From NCBI GenBank assembly GCA_964631945.1, contig CAZWAY010000021.1, positions 1 through 64,000 of the forward strand: DNA of 64,000 bases. Reading direction: 5' to 3'. This document shows positions 24,526 through 33,085 of this stretch, one piece after another (position 1 is the stretch's first letter; each line of letters starts with the position of its first letter). Under the pieces are notes generated by a model. It was not told the origin of the DNA. It did no database searches and saw only the letters and a list, made by a program, of their open reading frames with translations. A program made the translations under genes and the position numbers. The stretch comes from JABFRZ01 sp964631945. Its GTDB lineage: Bacteria; Planctomycetota; UBA1135; GCA-002686595.

Positions 24526-24569
24526 GCCGCTTCCCGGACTCCTCCGCTGCGCGCACGGCATCCGGCCGC

Positions 24570-25877
24570 CTACTTCACGCGCAGGCAGTAGAGGTGCGCG
24601 ATGCCGCGCAGGAGCAGCGCGTCGCCCGCCACCGTCGGCGTGGCCCAGAAGACGTCGTCGAGCTGGCCGCCGCCCAGGACCTCGAAGCTCGGCTTGGCGG
24701 CGAGCACCAGGCCCTTGCCGGACTCGCCCACGACCACCAGGCGCTCGCCGACGGCGATCGGCGAGCCCACGACCGGGCCCGTGCCCTCCAGCCGTTCCTT
24801 GAAGCGCTGGCGGCCGCTGGCGGCGTCGAAGCACGCGAGGAAGCCGCTGCTCAGCGTGTACACCTGTCCGCCGGCCGAGACGGGCGAGGGCATGCCGGGC
24901 GCGGAGCTCGCGACCTGCCAGGCCTCGCCGGCGATCGCGCCGCTCCCGTCGGTGGCCAGGAGCGCCCCGCTCAGGCCCGCGCCGAGGGCGTGCAGCGGGC
25001 CGTTCACGCGCGAGCCGCGGAAGCCGAAGTACAGGTGCTCGGCGTCGCAGGCGGGCGAGGAGGAGTCGGGCGTGTCGAGGCCGGCCAGCGACCACAGCTC
25101 CTTGCCGCTCGCGGGGTCGTAGCCGGCGATGTGCTTCTTGCCCGAGGCCACGAGCTCGACGCGCTCCTCCGTGCGCCAGAGGAGCGGCGTGTTCCAGGCC
25201 GTGCCCGGGCCGCGCTCGACGCGCCAGAGTTCCTTGCCGGTGGCCGTGTCGAGCGCCACCAGGAACGAGCGCTCCTCGCTGAAGACCTGCACGAAGAGCC
25301 GGCCCTCGTGCAGCACCGGCGAGCTGCCGGTCCCGAAGGCGTCCTGGGTCGGATAGGCGCCGAGCTCGACCCTCCAGCGCGCCTTCCCGGCCGGATCGAA
25401 GGCCGCCACCGCGCCGGTCGAGCCGAAGTAGGCGTACACGCCGTGCGCGTCGGCCGCGGGCGTCTCGGAGGCGTGCGTGTTCGAGGGGTGGATCGGGAAG
25501 CGCGCCGGGCCCTTGCCCGCGCTGGCCGTCCAGCGCGGCGCGCCGCTGGCGAGCTCGTAGGCGCACACGAGCCACTCGATCTCGGCCGCCGCGACCGGGT
25601 CCTTCGACGTGTCGGGCGCGTCGATGCCGGCCTGGTAGGTGAGCGGCACCGGGCTGCCCGGGCCGACCGCGGTGGTCACGTAGACGGTGTCGCCGACCAC
25701 GATCGGCTGCGACCAGCCGTGACCGGGCACCTCGATGCGCCAGGCGACGTTCTCGCGCTCGCTCCAGCTGAGCGGGATCGCGGCCGCGGGCACGACGCCG
25801 TTGCCGGAGGGACCCCGGAACTGGGGCCAGTCGCCGGGGACGGAGAGCACGAGAGCGAGAGCGGAGGCGAGGAACAT
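24570..25877 (-). CDS. exported PQQ-like beta-propeller protein
   Basis: A 435-residue protein with a short signal peptide (MFLASALALVLSVPG) followed by WPQFRGPSGNGV, the opening found in many planctomycete PQQ-type propellers. Blade repeats recur with the AxDxxTGKELWRVE pattern (ALDTATGKELWRV, GYDPASGKELWSL, CFDAASGRQRFKE). BamB and PQQ-dependent dehydrogenases share this fold. No catalytic or quinone-binding residues can be identified by eye, so a structural or binding role is as likely as an enzymatic one. GGGGAGAA precedes the ATG. It leads a two-gene leftward unit with the HExxH lipoprotein. Confidence 0.9.
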   Translation of the reverse strand: MFLASALALVLSVPGDWPQFRGPSGNGVVPAAAIPLSWSERENVAWRIEVPGHGWSQPIVVGDTVYVTTAVGPGSPVPLTYQAGIDAPDTSKDPVAAAEIEWLVCAYELASGAPRWTASAGKGPARFPIHPSNTHASETPAADAHGVYAYFGSTGAVAAFDPAGKARWRVELGAYPTQDAFGTGSSPVLHEGRLFVQVFSEERSFLVALDTATGKELWRVERGPGTAWNTPLLWRTEERVELVASGKKHIAGYDPASGKELWSLAGLDTPDSSSPACDAEHLYFGFRGSRVNGPLHALGAGLSGALLATDGSGAIAGEAWQVASSAPGMPSPVSAGGQVYTLSSGFLACFDAASGRQRFKERLEGTGPVVGSPIAVGERLVVVGESGKGLVLAAKPSFEVLGGGQLDDVFWATPTVAGDALLLRGIAHLYCLRVK

Positions 25878-25982
25878 GCGCTCATTCTCCCCGTTCCGAG
25901 CAGGCGGTCACAACCACGGCGTGCCGGAGGGCGGGCGAGAAACACGTAAGCGGCGCCGCGGCGTGGTGCGCGTCCGCGGCGT

Positions 25983-28385
25983 TCACCCCGGAACCCACAC
26001 CAGGGCCACGCGCTCGACCAGCGTGTCGGCCTTGCGCGGCTTGACCGCGACTTCCAGCAGGCCGAGGGCCTCGGGCTCGGGCAGGCTGCCGAGCTCCTCG
26101 GCGTCCTTCTGGAAGGCGAGCTCGAGCGCGATCAGCTCCTCCTTGGCGGCGCGCAGGGCGTCGTCGGCGCTGGCGATGTCCTCCTTCTCACGCGCGGCGC
26201 GGGACAGGCCACGCGCGGCGGTGGTGGCGCGGCCGACGGTGGAGGCACTCGCGACCTTGCGGCCGAAGAGCGCGCCCAGCAGCGTCGCACCGACCGAGAT
26301 CATCGACTGCGACTTCTGTTGCTCGTACTGGGCGGATTCGCGCCGGCGTCGCTCCTCGGCGCGGCGGATCTTGTCGTTTGCGCTGGCGACCCGCGGGGCG
26401 TACTTGGCCTCGAGCTTCACGAGCTCGCGGTCGCGCGCCTCGCGCGCGGCCAGGCGTACCCGCGCGAGGAAATCGGCGCGCGGCTCGGCGGGCCTCGAGA
26501 CGAGCTTCAGCGTCGGACAGGCGAGCAGCGCGAGCTCGCGGGCGCCATACAGGTACAGCGCCAGCGACTTCGACCACGACTCGAAGGTCTTGGCGCGCTG
26601 GGCCTCGGCCGGGAGCAGGTCGAAGGCCGCGCCCTCCTGCGGGGCGTGCACGAGCGCGTCGAGCTCGTCGAAGTCGGAGGCGGCCTCCCACGGATTGCCG
26701 CCAGCGCGCGTGAGCGGCGCGAGCAGCGCCAGCGATTGCCACGCGTCGACGCCGCGCTTGGCATCGACGAAGTGTACGCGCGCCTCGCCGAGCAGCGCTG
26801 GGGCGTAGCGCGTGACGCCCGCCCGGACCGGCGGCAGGAAGAACTCGGACACGCCGGCGGGAGTGGGCGGGCGCGTGCCGCCTGGCGCGCCCGGCGGGGC
26901 GGTGGCGCGCGGCGGGGCGGGCGGAGCGATCTCGGAGCCGGGCGTCGCGGGGAGCGCAGGGGGCGCGGCGCTCGCCTTGCGCGCCTGCATCAGGGTCGCG
27001 ATCTGGCCCTTCGTCAGCGGCCCGCGCAGGTACGAGAGCGCCCAGCGCGTCTGGAACAGGCGCGGTTCCTCGGCGTGCACGTTGTGCAGCAGGAAGGTGC
27101 GCTTCGCGAGCCCGGCCAGCGTGCGCTCCATCGACGCTCGGTCGAAGTCCGCGCCCGCGCTGGCCGAGGCGCCCTCCAGGCCGTCGAGCACGCGCAGCTT
27201 GTCGCGCTCGGTCTGCAGGCGCCCGAGGAACCACGTCCCGCAGTTCGCGAGGCCCTTGTAGTCGAGGTCGACCGGGTTCTGCGTGGCGAGCACGCAGCCC
27301 AGGCCGAAGGCGCGCCCCTGCTTGAGCAGCGTGAGCAGCGGCGTCTTCGTGGGCGGGTTCGCCGTGGGCGGGAAGTACCCGAAGATCTCGTCCATGTAGA
27401 AGAGCGCGCGCAGGCTGGTCGTGCCGGACTGCGTCCGCATCCAGGCCACGAGCTCCTCCAGCACCAGCGTGACGAAGAACAGGCGCTCGGCGTCCGCGAG
27501 GTGCGCGATCGAGAGGATCGCGATGCGCGGCTTGCCCGTGCTCGACCACAGCAGCCGCTGGACGTCGAGCGCGTCGCCCTGCATCCAGGCCTGGAAGCCG
27601 GGCGAGGCCAGCAGGTTGTTCAGCCGCAGCGCCAGCGCGCTGCGCTCCTTCGACGGGAAGAAGGACTCGAGGTCCAGCACGCCCACGCGCTCGATCGGGG
27701 GCGCTTGCACCTCGCGCACGAGATCGGCCAGCGTCAGCGCGCGACCCTCGCTCCAGGCACGCTCGAACAAGAGCGAGAACAGGATGTGCTCGCGGCTCTG
27801 GATCGGATCCGCCTCGATCCCGAGCAACCCGAGCAGGCCCGAGACCGTGCCGAGCACGCGCTCGCGCAGGAGGTCCGGATCCGAGCCGGTGCTCGCCGGC
27901 GGCGGCGTGAACGACTTCAGCAGCGAGAGCGAGAGCCCCGCGCTCGAGCCGGGCGTGTAGATCGCGACCTCGCACGCGTTCTTGAAGCGCGCGATGCGCT
28001 CCGGCGACTGCCCGGAATCGGCGAGCCCCTTGCGCCACAACTCCGCCGTCGCCGCCGCGAACTCGTCGGGTGTCTTCCCTGCGCGCGCGGCCTCACTCTC
28101 CTCGATCCACGGCCGGAAGTCCGCCGGCAAGAGCTCGGGGAACGCGAGCAGCAGGTTCCCGAGGTCGCCCTTCGGATCGATCGCGATGGCCGGGATCCCG
28201 TCGATCGCCGCTTCCTCGAGCAGCGCGAGGCACAGCCCCGTCTTGCCGCTGCCCGTCATGCCCACGCACAGTGCGTGCGTCACGAGGTCGCGCGCGTCGT
28301 AGAGCAGCGGCGCGTCGAGCGGCTGGCCCGCGTCGTCGAGGGGGCGCCCGAGGTAGAAGAGCCCGAGTTTCTCGTAGTCCTGCAT
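25983..28385 (-). CDS. HerA/VirB4-type ATPase
   Basis: An 800-residue cytoplasmic P-loop ATPase of the FtsK-HerA superfamily. Walker A GMTGSGKT is at residues 42-49, followed by AIAIDPKGD (67-74) where HerA-like proteins have the DxKG motif. Walker B ALFYMDEIF is at 327-335 and sensor-like LATQNPVDLDYKGLANC at 366-382. The second half contains a Pro/Ala-rich linker (about residues 470-520), a beta domain, and a long coiled coil (about residues 655-770). HerA proteins pump DNA with NurA in repair, or act in conjugation and defence. Neither a NurA gene nor a defence gene is adjacent, so the partner is unknown. Confidence 0.85.
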   Translation of the reverse strand: MQDYEKLGLFYLGRPLDDAGQPLDAPLLYDARDLVTHALCVGMTGSGKTGLCLALLEEAAIDGIPAIAIDPKGDLGNLLLAFPELLPADFRPWIEESEAARAGKTPDEFAAATAELWRKGLADSGQSPERIARFKNACEVAIYTPGSSAGLSLSLLKSFTPPPASTGSDPDLLRERVLGTVSGLLGLLGIEADPIQSREHILFSLLFERAWSEGRALTLADLVREVQAPPIERVGVLDLESFFPSKERSALALRLNNLLASPGFQAWMQGDALDVQRLLWSSTGKPRIAILSIAHLADAERLFFVTLVLEELVAWMRTQSGTTSLRALFYMDEIFGYFPPTANPPTKTPLLTLLKQGRAFGLGCVLATQNPVDLDYKGLANCGTWFLGRLQTERDKLRVLDGLEGASASAGADFDRASMERTLAGLAKRTFLLHNVHAEEPRLFQTRWALSYLRGPLTKGQIATLMQARKASAAPPALPATPGSEIAPPAPPRATAPPGAPGGTRPPTPAGVSEFFLPPVRAGVTRYAPALLGEARVHFVDAKRGVDAWQSLALLAPLTRAGGNPWEAASDFDELDALVHAPQEGAAFDLLPAEAQRAKTFESWSKSLALYLYGARELALLACPTLKLVSRPAEPRADFLARVRLAAREARDRELVKLEAKYAPRVASANDKIRRAEERRRRESAQYEQQKSQSMISVGATLLGALFGRKVASASTVGRATTAARGLSRAAREKEDIASADDALRAAKEELIALELAFQKDAEELGSLPEPEALGLLEVAVKPRKADTLVERVALVWVPG

Positions 28386-28474
28386 CGTTCCGCAGCCGTT
28401 CCGTGGGGCGCGCTACGGTAGCTGGGGATTCGCCGCGGGCCGAGGGGGAGCGACGCGGCGGCAGCCGGCGGGGT

Positions 28475-29413
28475 CTAACCGCCGCTCGCGAGCACACCGA
28501 GGGCACCGCTCCAGTCGCTCTCGCCGAAGGTGCAGCCCTCGCAGATCTGGAGGCGCAGGTCGAGGGTCGCGAGCTTGGCGATGGTGGTGGCATCGGCGGG
28601 ATCCAGGGTCCCCTGCCGGAGCAGGGCGTGGGCGGCGAAGACGCGTGCCTCCGGATTCGGACCACGCAGGATGGCGCGCAGGAGGTCCAGGCGATCGGCC
28701 GCGACGATGGAGTTCGTGGCCAGGAACCCGGGCGTCGGTGAGCCGAGGAAGCCGCAGCCGGTCCCGACGCGGAGCTCGGTCAGCGGGTCCATCAGCGTGC
28801 GCTGGGCGCCGGCGAGCTCGGCGAGTGGGGCGAGCGTGGGCCCGGGGCCCAGCTCGTCCCGGAGGGCTCGCCCGAACGCTTCCTCGAGCTCGGGCTCGCC
28901 GTGCTCGATGCGCAGGCTCGGGCGCCCGGACTCGTCGTCCGTGCGACGCTGGACGGCGAGCGCGGGGCTTCCCGCCCACGCTTCCGCCAGCGTCGATTCC
29001 ATGCGTGCCCATTCCTCGGGCCGGTGGGGCGACTGATCGATGCGGATCCGCGCGAGCTCTCGGCCCGCCTGCGCGGGAACGACGAGGACGACGATGCGCA
29101 CGTGCACGAGCTGGGAGCGCAGGTCGAGCGCGACGCGACGGGCGCCGAAGGCGAGCTCGCGAACCTCGCGCGCGCGCGGGTAGCGTGGAGGCGGAAGGCC
29201 CGCGAGAAGGGCCTCGAGCGTCGCCGGACGCGCTTCGAGGCGCTGGCGCAGCTGCACCGCTTGCGCGCGGTCCTCCTCGAGCTTGCGTCCGAAGGCGGCG
29301 GGATCGATCTCGGCCTGGGGCTCCCTGTCGAGGATCTCGCACGCGGTGAGTGGCGCCCAGACGAACCCCAGGCAACCGGCAAGGAGCACGCCCATTCTTC
29401 GCGGTAGAGGCAT
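28475..29413 (-). CDS. lipoprotein of unknown function
   Basis: A 312-residue protein with GGAGGA before the ATG and a signal peptide that offers two possible lipobox cysteines (VLLAGC and PLTAC). Helical, charged residues follow (RKLEEDRAQAVQLRQRLEARP), then an alpha/beta region with VALDLRSQLVHVRIVVLVVPA. A short HEAT-like helical pair near residues 265-285 (LDLLRAILRGPNPEARVFAAHALLRQG, in parts) precedes a C-terminal ICEGC motif. No family recognised. It diverges from the DUF4126 gene across a 117-base gap that should hold both promoters. Confidence 0.75.
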   Translation of the reverse strand: MPLPRRMGVLLAGCLGFVWAPLTACEILDREPQAEIDPAAFGRKLEEDRAQAVQLRQRLEARPATLEALLAGLPPPRYPRAREVRELAFGARRVALDLRSQLVHVRIVVLVVPAQAGRELARIRIDQSPHRPEEWARMESTLAEAWAGSPALAVQRRTDDESGRPSLRIEHGEPELEEAFGRALRDELGPGPTLAPLAELAGAQRTLMDPLTELRVGTGCGFLGSPTPGFLATNSIVAADRLDLLRAILRGPNPEARVFAAHALLRQGTLDPADATTIAKLATLDLRLQICEGCTFGESDWSGALGVLASGG

Positions 29414-29530
29414 CGTCCTGTTTCCTCCTCCGTCAGGGCCTAGCCCGTCTTCGTGGGAGAGTAACCGGCTCCGCATTCCTCCTGCCCCGGCGTGCAAGGC
29501 ACCGGGCGCATTTCGTAAGAAGGGGGGAGC

Positions 29531-30760
29531 GTGACGCTCCCGGCCATCCTGTACACGCTCTCGAGCGTTCCGATCTTCGCCTCGCGCCCGTTCCTGGCGG
29601 CGTTCGTGACCGCCTTGCTGGCGCGCTTCGGCACGGGGCTGCCCTGGATCGGGGACAACGCCATCGTCGTGGCTCTGGCCGGTAGCCCGGCCTGGTTCCA
29701 GAGCACGACCTGCATCGTCGTGCTCGGCTTCTGGGCGCTGCTCGAGGTGCTCTCGGCGAAGTCGCCGGAGGTGCGCCAGATCCTCGAGCAGGTCGATGGC
29801 CTCGTGAAGGCCGGCGTGGCGATGCTCGTGTCGTTCGCGCTGCTCGACGCGGACACGGCCAAGACCATCGGGGCGATCCAGAAGGCCGGTCTCTCGTTCG
29901 ACTCGGCCTGGGCGCTCGTGATCGGGGCCTCGACCTGGCTCGCGGCGGGCGTGCGCAGGAAGGCGGTCGAGCTCGTGTTCGAGGCCGACGAGGGCGACGA
30001 CATCGGGCTGCAGTCGCTCCTGGCCTGGGCCGAGAACTCGTGGGCCCTGCTCGGGATCCTGTTCCTGGTGATCTTCCCGCTGGCGGCGCTGGTGCTGTCG
30101 CTGCTGACGACGCTGGGCATCGTCCTGGTGCGGCGGCGCGCTGAGGCGCGCGAGGAGCGCGCCAAGGTCCCGTGCACGAGCTGTGCGACGCCGATCCGGC
30201 CGCACGCGACGCGCTGCCACGTCTGCCGACGGGAGCTCGCGGCTCCGCGCGCGGTGGGGGTCTTCGGGCAGCCGAAGGCGCGCGCCACCGACGACCCCGC
30301 GCGGCACGCCTTCGACCTCGTGGCGCGCAAGCGCTGCCCGCTGTGCGCTTCGCGGCTCTCGAAGTGCGCCGTGCAGCAGGCCTGCCCGACCTGCGCCAAG
30401 GTCACCTTCGCCAGTCCGGCCGAGTTCGAGCGCTACCTCGAGGTGCTCGCGGCGCGCCTGCCGCGCACGCTGCTGGTCGCGCTCGGTCTGGGCGCGATCC
30501 CGCTGCTCGGCGTGATCCCCGGGGTGATCTACTACCGGCTCAACCTGGTGGCCGGCCTGCGCGGCTACATCCCGCCGCTGGCCGGCTGCACGACGAAGTG
30601 GAGCGTGCGCGTGCTGCACTTCGCGGTCATCGTGTTGCAGCCGATCCCGCTCTTCGGCGCGCTGGTGCTGCCGTTCATGTGCTGGAGCACGTACGCGATC
30701 TACCGGCGCTCGCTGGCCGAGCGGGTGCGCCTGGACCTGGCGCCGGTTCCGGCGCGCTGA
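29531..30760 (+). CDS. DUF4126-like membrane protein with two zinc ribbons
   Basis: A 409-residue protein. The N-terminal half (residues 1-200) is a DUF4126-type membrane region with about five hydrophobic segments and the typical GLPWIGDN motif near residue 36. Two treble-clef or ribbon motifs follow: C215-x2-C218 with C229-x2-C232, and C269-x2-C272 with C285-x2-C288. The C-terminal part (residues 305-395) has two more hydrophobic segments. The combination of membrane domain and zinc ribbons suggests sensing or scaffolding; function unknown. The start is GTG. The last 61 bases overlap the 3' end of the convergent sfsA gene. Confidence 0.8.
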   Translation: MTLPAILYTLSSVPIFASRPFLAAFVTALLARFGTGLPWIGDNAIVVALAGSPAWFQSTTCIVVLGFWALLEVLSAKSPEVRQILEQVDGLVKAGVAMLVSFALLDADTAKTIGAIQKAGLSFDSAWALVIGASTWLAAGVRRKAVELVFEADEGDDIGLQSLLAWAENSWALLGILFLVIFPLAALVLSLLTTLGIVLVRRRAEAREERAKVPCTSCATPIRPHATRCHVCRRELAAPRAVGVFGQPKARATDDPARHAFDLVARKRCPLCASRLSKCAVQQACPTCAKVTFASPAEFERYLEVLAARLPRTLLVALGLGAIPLLGVIPGVIYYRLNLVAGLRGYIPPLAGCTTKWSVRVLHFAVIVLQPIPLFGALVLPFMCWSTYAIYRRSLAERVRLDLAPVPAR

Positions 30761-31470
30761 GCTCGAGCGCTCGGGAGCTCGATCACGAGCGGCCGCAGGA
30801 GCTCGAGCCGGCGCGCCTCGACGCGCGTGGCGTAGGCCACCAGCTCGACCCCGGCCGCCGCGGCGCGGCGCAGGGCTCGGCCGTAGGCCGGATCGATCGA
30901 GTCGGCGGGGCGGAAGCGCTCGACGTCGGCGCGGTTGACGAAGAAGAACTGCACGGCGCGCAGTCCCGCGCGCGCGAGGCGCGTGAGCTCGCCCAGGTGC
31001 TTCGTGCCGCGCTCGGTCACGGCGTCGGGGAAGAGCGCGACCCCGTCCACGACCAGGGTCGTGCTCTTGATCTCGACGTGGCAGGTGCCGCGCCCCGCGT
31101 CCTCGAGCAAGAGGTCGATGCGCGAGCCGCGCCCGTAGGCCACCTCGCGCCGCAGTCCGGCGTAGCCGGCGAGCTCGCGCACGCGCCCGGCCGCCACGGC
31201 CTCGGCCACGACTCGATTGGGCAGGGCCGTGTCGACGTTGACCCACGTGCGTCCGACGCGCACGGCCTGCCAGGTGAAGCGCAGCTTGCGCGCGGGGTTG
31301 CCGGAGTCGCGCAGCCAGACCGGGCTCCCGGGCGCGAGGCAGCCGAGCAGGCTGCCGGTGTTCGGGCAGTGGGCCACCAGGCGTGCACCGCCCGCCAGCT
31401 CGACCTCGGCGAAGAAGCGCTGGTAGCGGTGCAAGAGGCGCGCCGAGAGGGGTGCGGCGGGGAAGCGCAA
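30700..31470 (-). CDS. sfsA: SfsA family nuclease/DNA-binding protein
   Basis: A 256-residue SfsA. Family features are MRFPAAPL at the start (TTG 31470), RYQRFFAEVELAGG, AHCPNTGSLLGCL, RKLRFTWQAVRVG, WVNVDTALPNR, SRIDLLLED, CHVEIKSTTLV and FPDAVTERGTKHLGEL. The D...E-x-K arrangement (RIDLLL, VEIKS) is PD-(D/E)XK-nuclease-like. AGGA lies 9 bases before the TTG, and no ATG or GTG gives the family N-terminus. The C-terminal 24 or so residues (Arg/Ala-rich) extend beyond the usual family end and overlap the convergent DUF4126 gene by 61 bases. The cellular role of SfsA is poorly defined. Confidence 0.9.
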   Translation of the reverse strand: MRFPAAPLSARLLHRYQRFFAEVELAGGARLVAHCPNTGSLLGCLAPGSPVWLRDSGNPARKLRFTWQAVRVGRTWVNVDTALPNRVVAEAVAAGRVRELAGYAGLRREVAYGRGSRIDLLLEDAGRGTCHVEIKSTTLVVDGVALFPDAVTERGTKHLGELTRLARAGLRAVQFFFVNRADVERFRPADSIDPAYGRALRRAAAAGVELVAYATRVEARRLELLRPLVIELPSARAQRAGTGARSRRTRSASERR

Positions 31471-31549
31471 GCGGTCGATCCTACGCCCTGGCGCACTCGT
31501 ACGGAGCCCTGACGGCGGCGCGCCGCACCGACCGCTATCCTGCCCCTCA

Positions 31550-33010
31550 ATGAAGCACGCCCTCACCCTCGCCCTGACCCTGCTCGCGCCCTCGTGCATC
31601 TTCGTCCACAAGTCCGAGCTCGTCGCGGGCGCGGGTGGCGCACCGCTGCGCGCGTCACAGGAGGCCCCGGCGGCCCCGAAGGAACCGCTGGCGCTCGCGC
31701 GCGTGGGCGATGGCAAGCCCGTCTGCGGCCTGGGGAAAGCCTTCCACGCCGGGCGCCGCGCCGAATTGATGCGCCGCGTCGGCGACGAGCTCCTGGTGTT
31801 CCGCGGCCTGTCCGGCGTGCGCGAGAACCTGGCCTTCCGGCAGGACAAGAACTTCTGGTACCTGACGGGCGTCGAGAGCGAGGGCGCGGCGCTGGTGCTC
31901 GACGGCAAGAGCCAGCAGGCGATCCTGTTCCTGCCCGAGCAGGACCTCGCCAAGGAGGGCTGGAACGGTGAGGTCTGGGACGCGAGCGACGCCTGGGTGC
32001 GGACCCTGACGGGCATCGAGGACGTGCGCGCCAGCGATCAGCTCGTGAGCGTGCTCCAGAAGCTCCTGGACGGGCGCAAGAAGCTCGGCACGAACCTCGG
32101 ACCGTCGATCGGGCTGTCCGGCAGCTACGACGCGGCCGGGCCGTTCGAGCAGGACCAGGCGCACGACCCGCTGGACGGCCGGGGGAGTCGCGAGCAGGCC
32201 CTGGCGAAGAAGCTCGAGGAGAAGCTCGGCGTCACGGTCTTCGACGTCAATCCGACCCTGGTCGAGATGCGCCTGGTGAAGACGCCCGAGGAGGTCGCGG
32301 CCATGCGCCGTGCGGCGCGCGCCGGGGCCCTGGCGCACATCGAGGCCATGCGCTCGACGCGCCCGGGAATCGGCGAGTGGGAGCTCGACGCCGTGATGAG
32401 CTTCGTGCAGACGCGCGAGGGCGCCTTCGGCAAGGCCTACGAAGCCATCGTCGGCTCGGGCGGGAACGCCTGCGTGCTGCACTACACGGCCAACGACCGG
32501 CGCATGCAGGCCGGCGAGATCGTGCTGATCGACTACGGCCCGGAGCTCGACCACTACACGACCGACATCACGCGTTCGTGGCCGACCGACGGGAAGTTCT
32601 CGGCGCGCGCGGCCGAGCTCTACGACGCCGTGCTCGCGGCGCAGAAGGCCGGCATCGCGGCCTGCAAGCCCGGCGCGACCATCCGCGACGTGAGCAAGGC
32701 CTGCAGCGAGGTCATCAAGCAGCGCGGCCTGAGCGCGCTCGTGCGCCACGGCCCGTGCCACTACATCGGCCTCGAGGTCCACGACCCGGGCGACACCCGG
32801 AAGCCCTTCGTCCCCGGCGTGGCCTTCACGGTCGAGCCGGGTCTCTACGACCGCGAGGCCGGCATCGGCATCCGCATCGAGGACGTGGTCGTGATCACCG
32901 CCGAGGGGTGCGAGGTCCTGAGCGCGCTCGCGCCCAAGGAACGGGCCGAGGTCGAGGCGACCGTGCAGGCCGAGGGCATCCTCGACCGGCTGCCCGCGAG
33001 CGGCGAGTAG
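31550..33010 (+). CDS. M24B family metallopeptidase (Xaa-Pro aminopeptidase-like), exported
   Basis: A 486-residue peptidase with a signal peptide and lipobox (LTLLAPSC, Cys16). The N-terminal AMP_N-type domain has AGRRAELMRRVGDELLVFRG and DKNFWYLTGVE. The pita-bread catalytic domain holds the five dinuclear-metal ligands in order: Asp of LIDYGPE, Asp of TTDITRSW, His of GPCHYIGLEVHD, Glu of FTVEPGLY and Glu of IRIEDVV. It should remove N-terminal residues preceding proline; the lipobox places it in the periplasm or on the outer membrane. It diverges from sfsA over a 79-base gap. Confidence 0.93.
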   Translation: MKHALTLALTLLAPSCIFVHKSELVAGAGGAPLRASQEAPAAPKEPLALARVGDGKPVCGLGKAFHAGRRAELMRRVGDELLVFRGLSGVRENLAFRQDKNFWYLTGVESEGAALVLDGKSQQAILFLPEQDLAKEGWNGEVWDASDAWVRTLTGIEDVRASDQLVSVLQKLLDGRKKLGTNLGPSIGLSGSYDAAGPFEQDQAHDPLDGRGSREQALAKKLEEKLGVTVFDVNPTLVEMRLVKTPEEVAAMRRAARAGALAHIEAMRSTRPGIGEWELDAVMSFVQTREGAFGKAYEAIVGSGGNACVLHYTANDRRMQAGEIVLIDYGPELDHYTTDITRSWPTDGKFSARAAELYDAVLAAQKAGIAACKPGATIRDVSKACSEVIKQRGLSALVRHGPCHYIGLEVHDPGDTRKPFVPGVAFTVEPGLYDREAGIGIRIEDVVVITAEGCEVLSALAPKERAEVEATVQAEGILDRLPASGE

Positions 33011-33085
33011 GACCGACCTCCGGATCGTCGCGGGGACGTGAGACTCGTTGCACGCTGTGCGCGGTTTCCTATCATCGCGCGCGCC

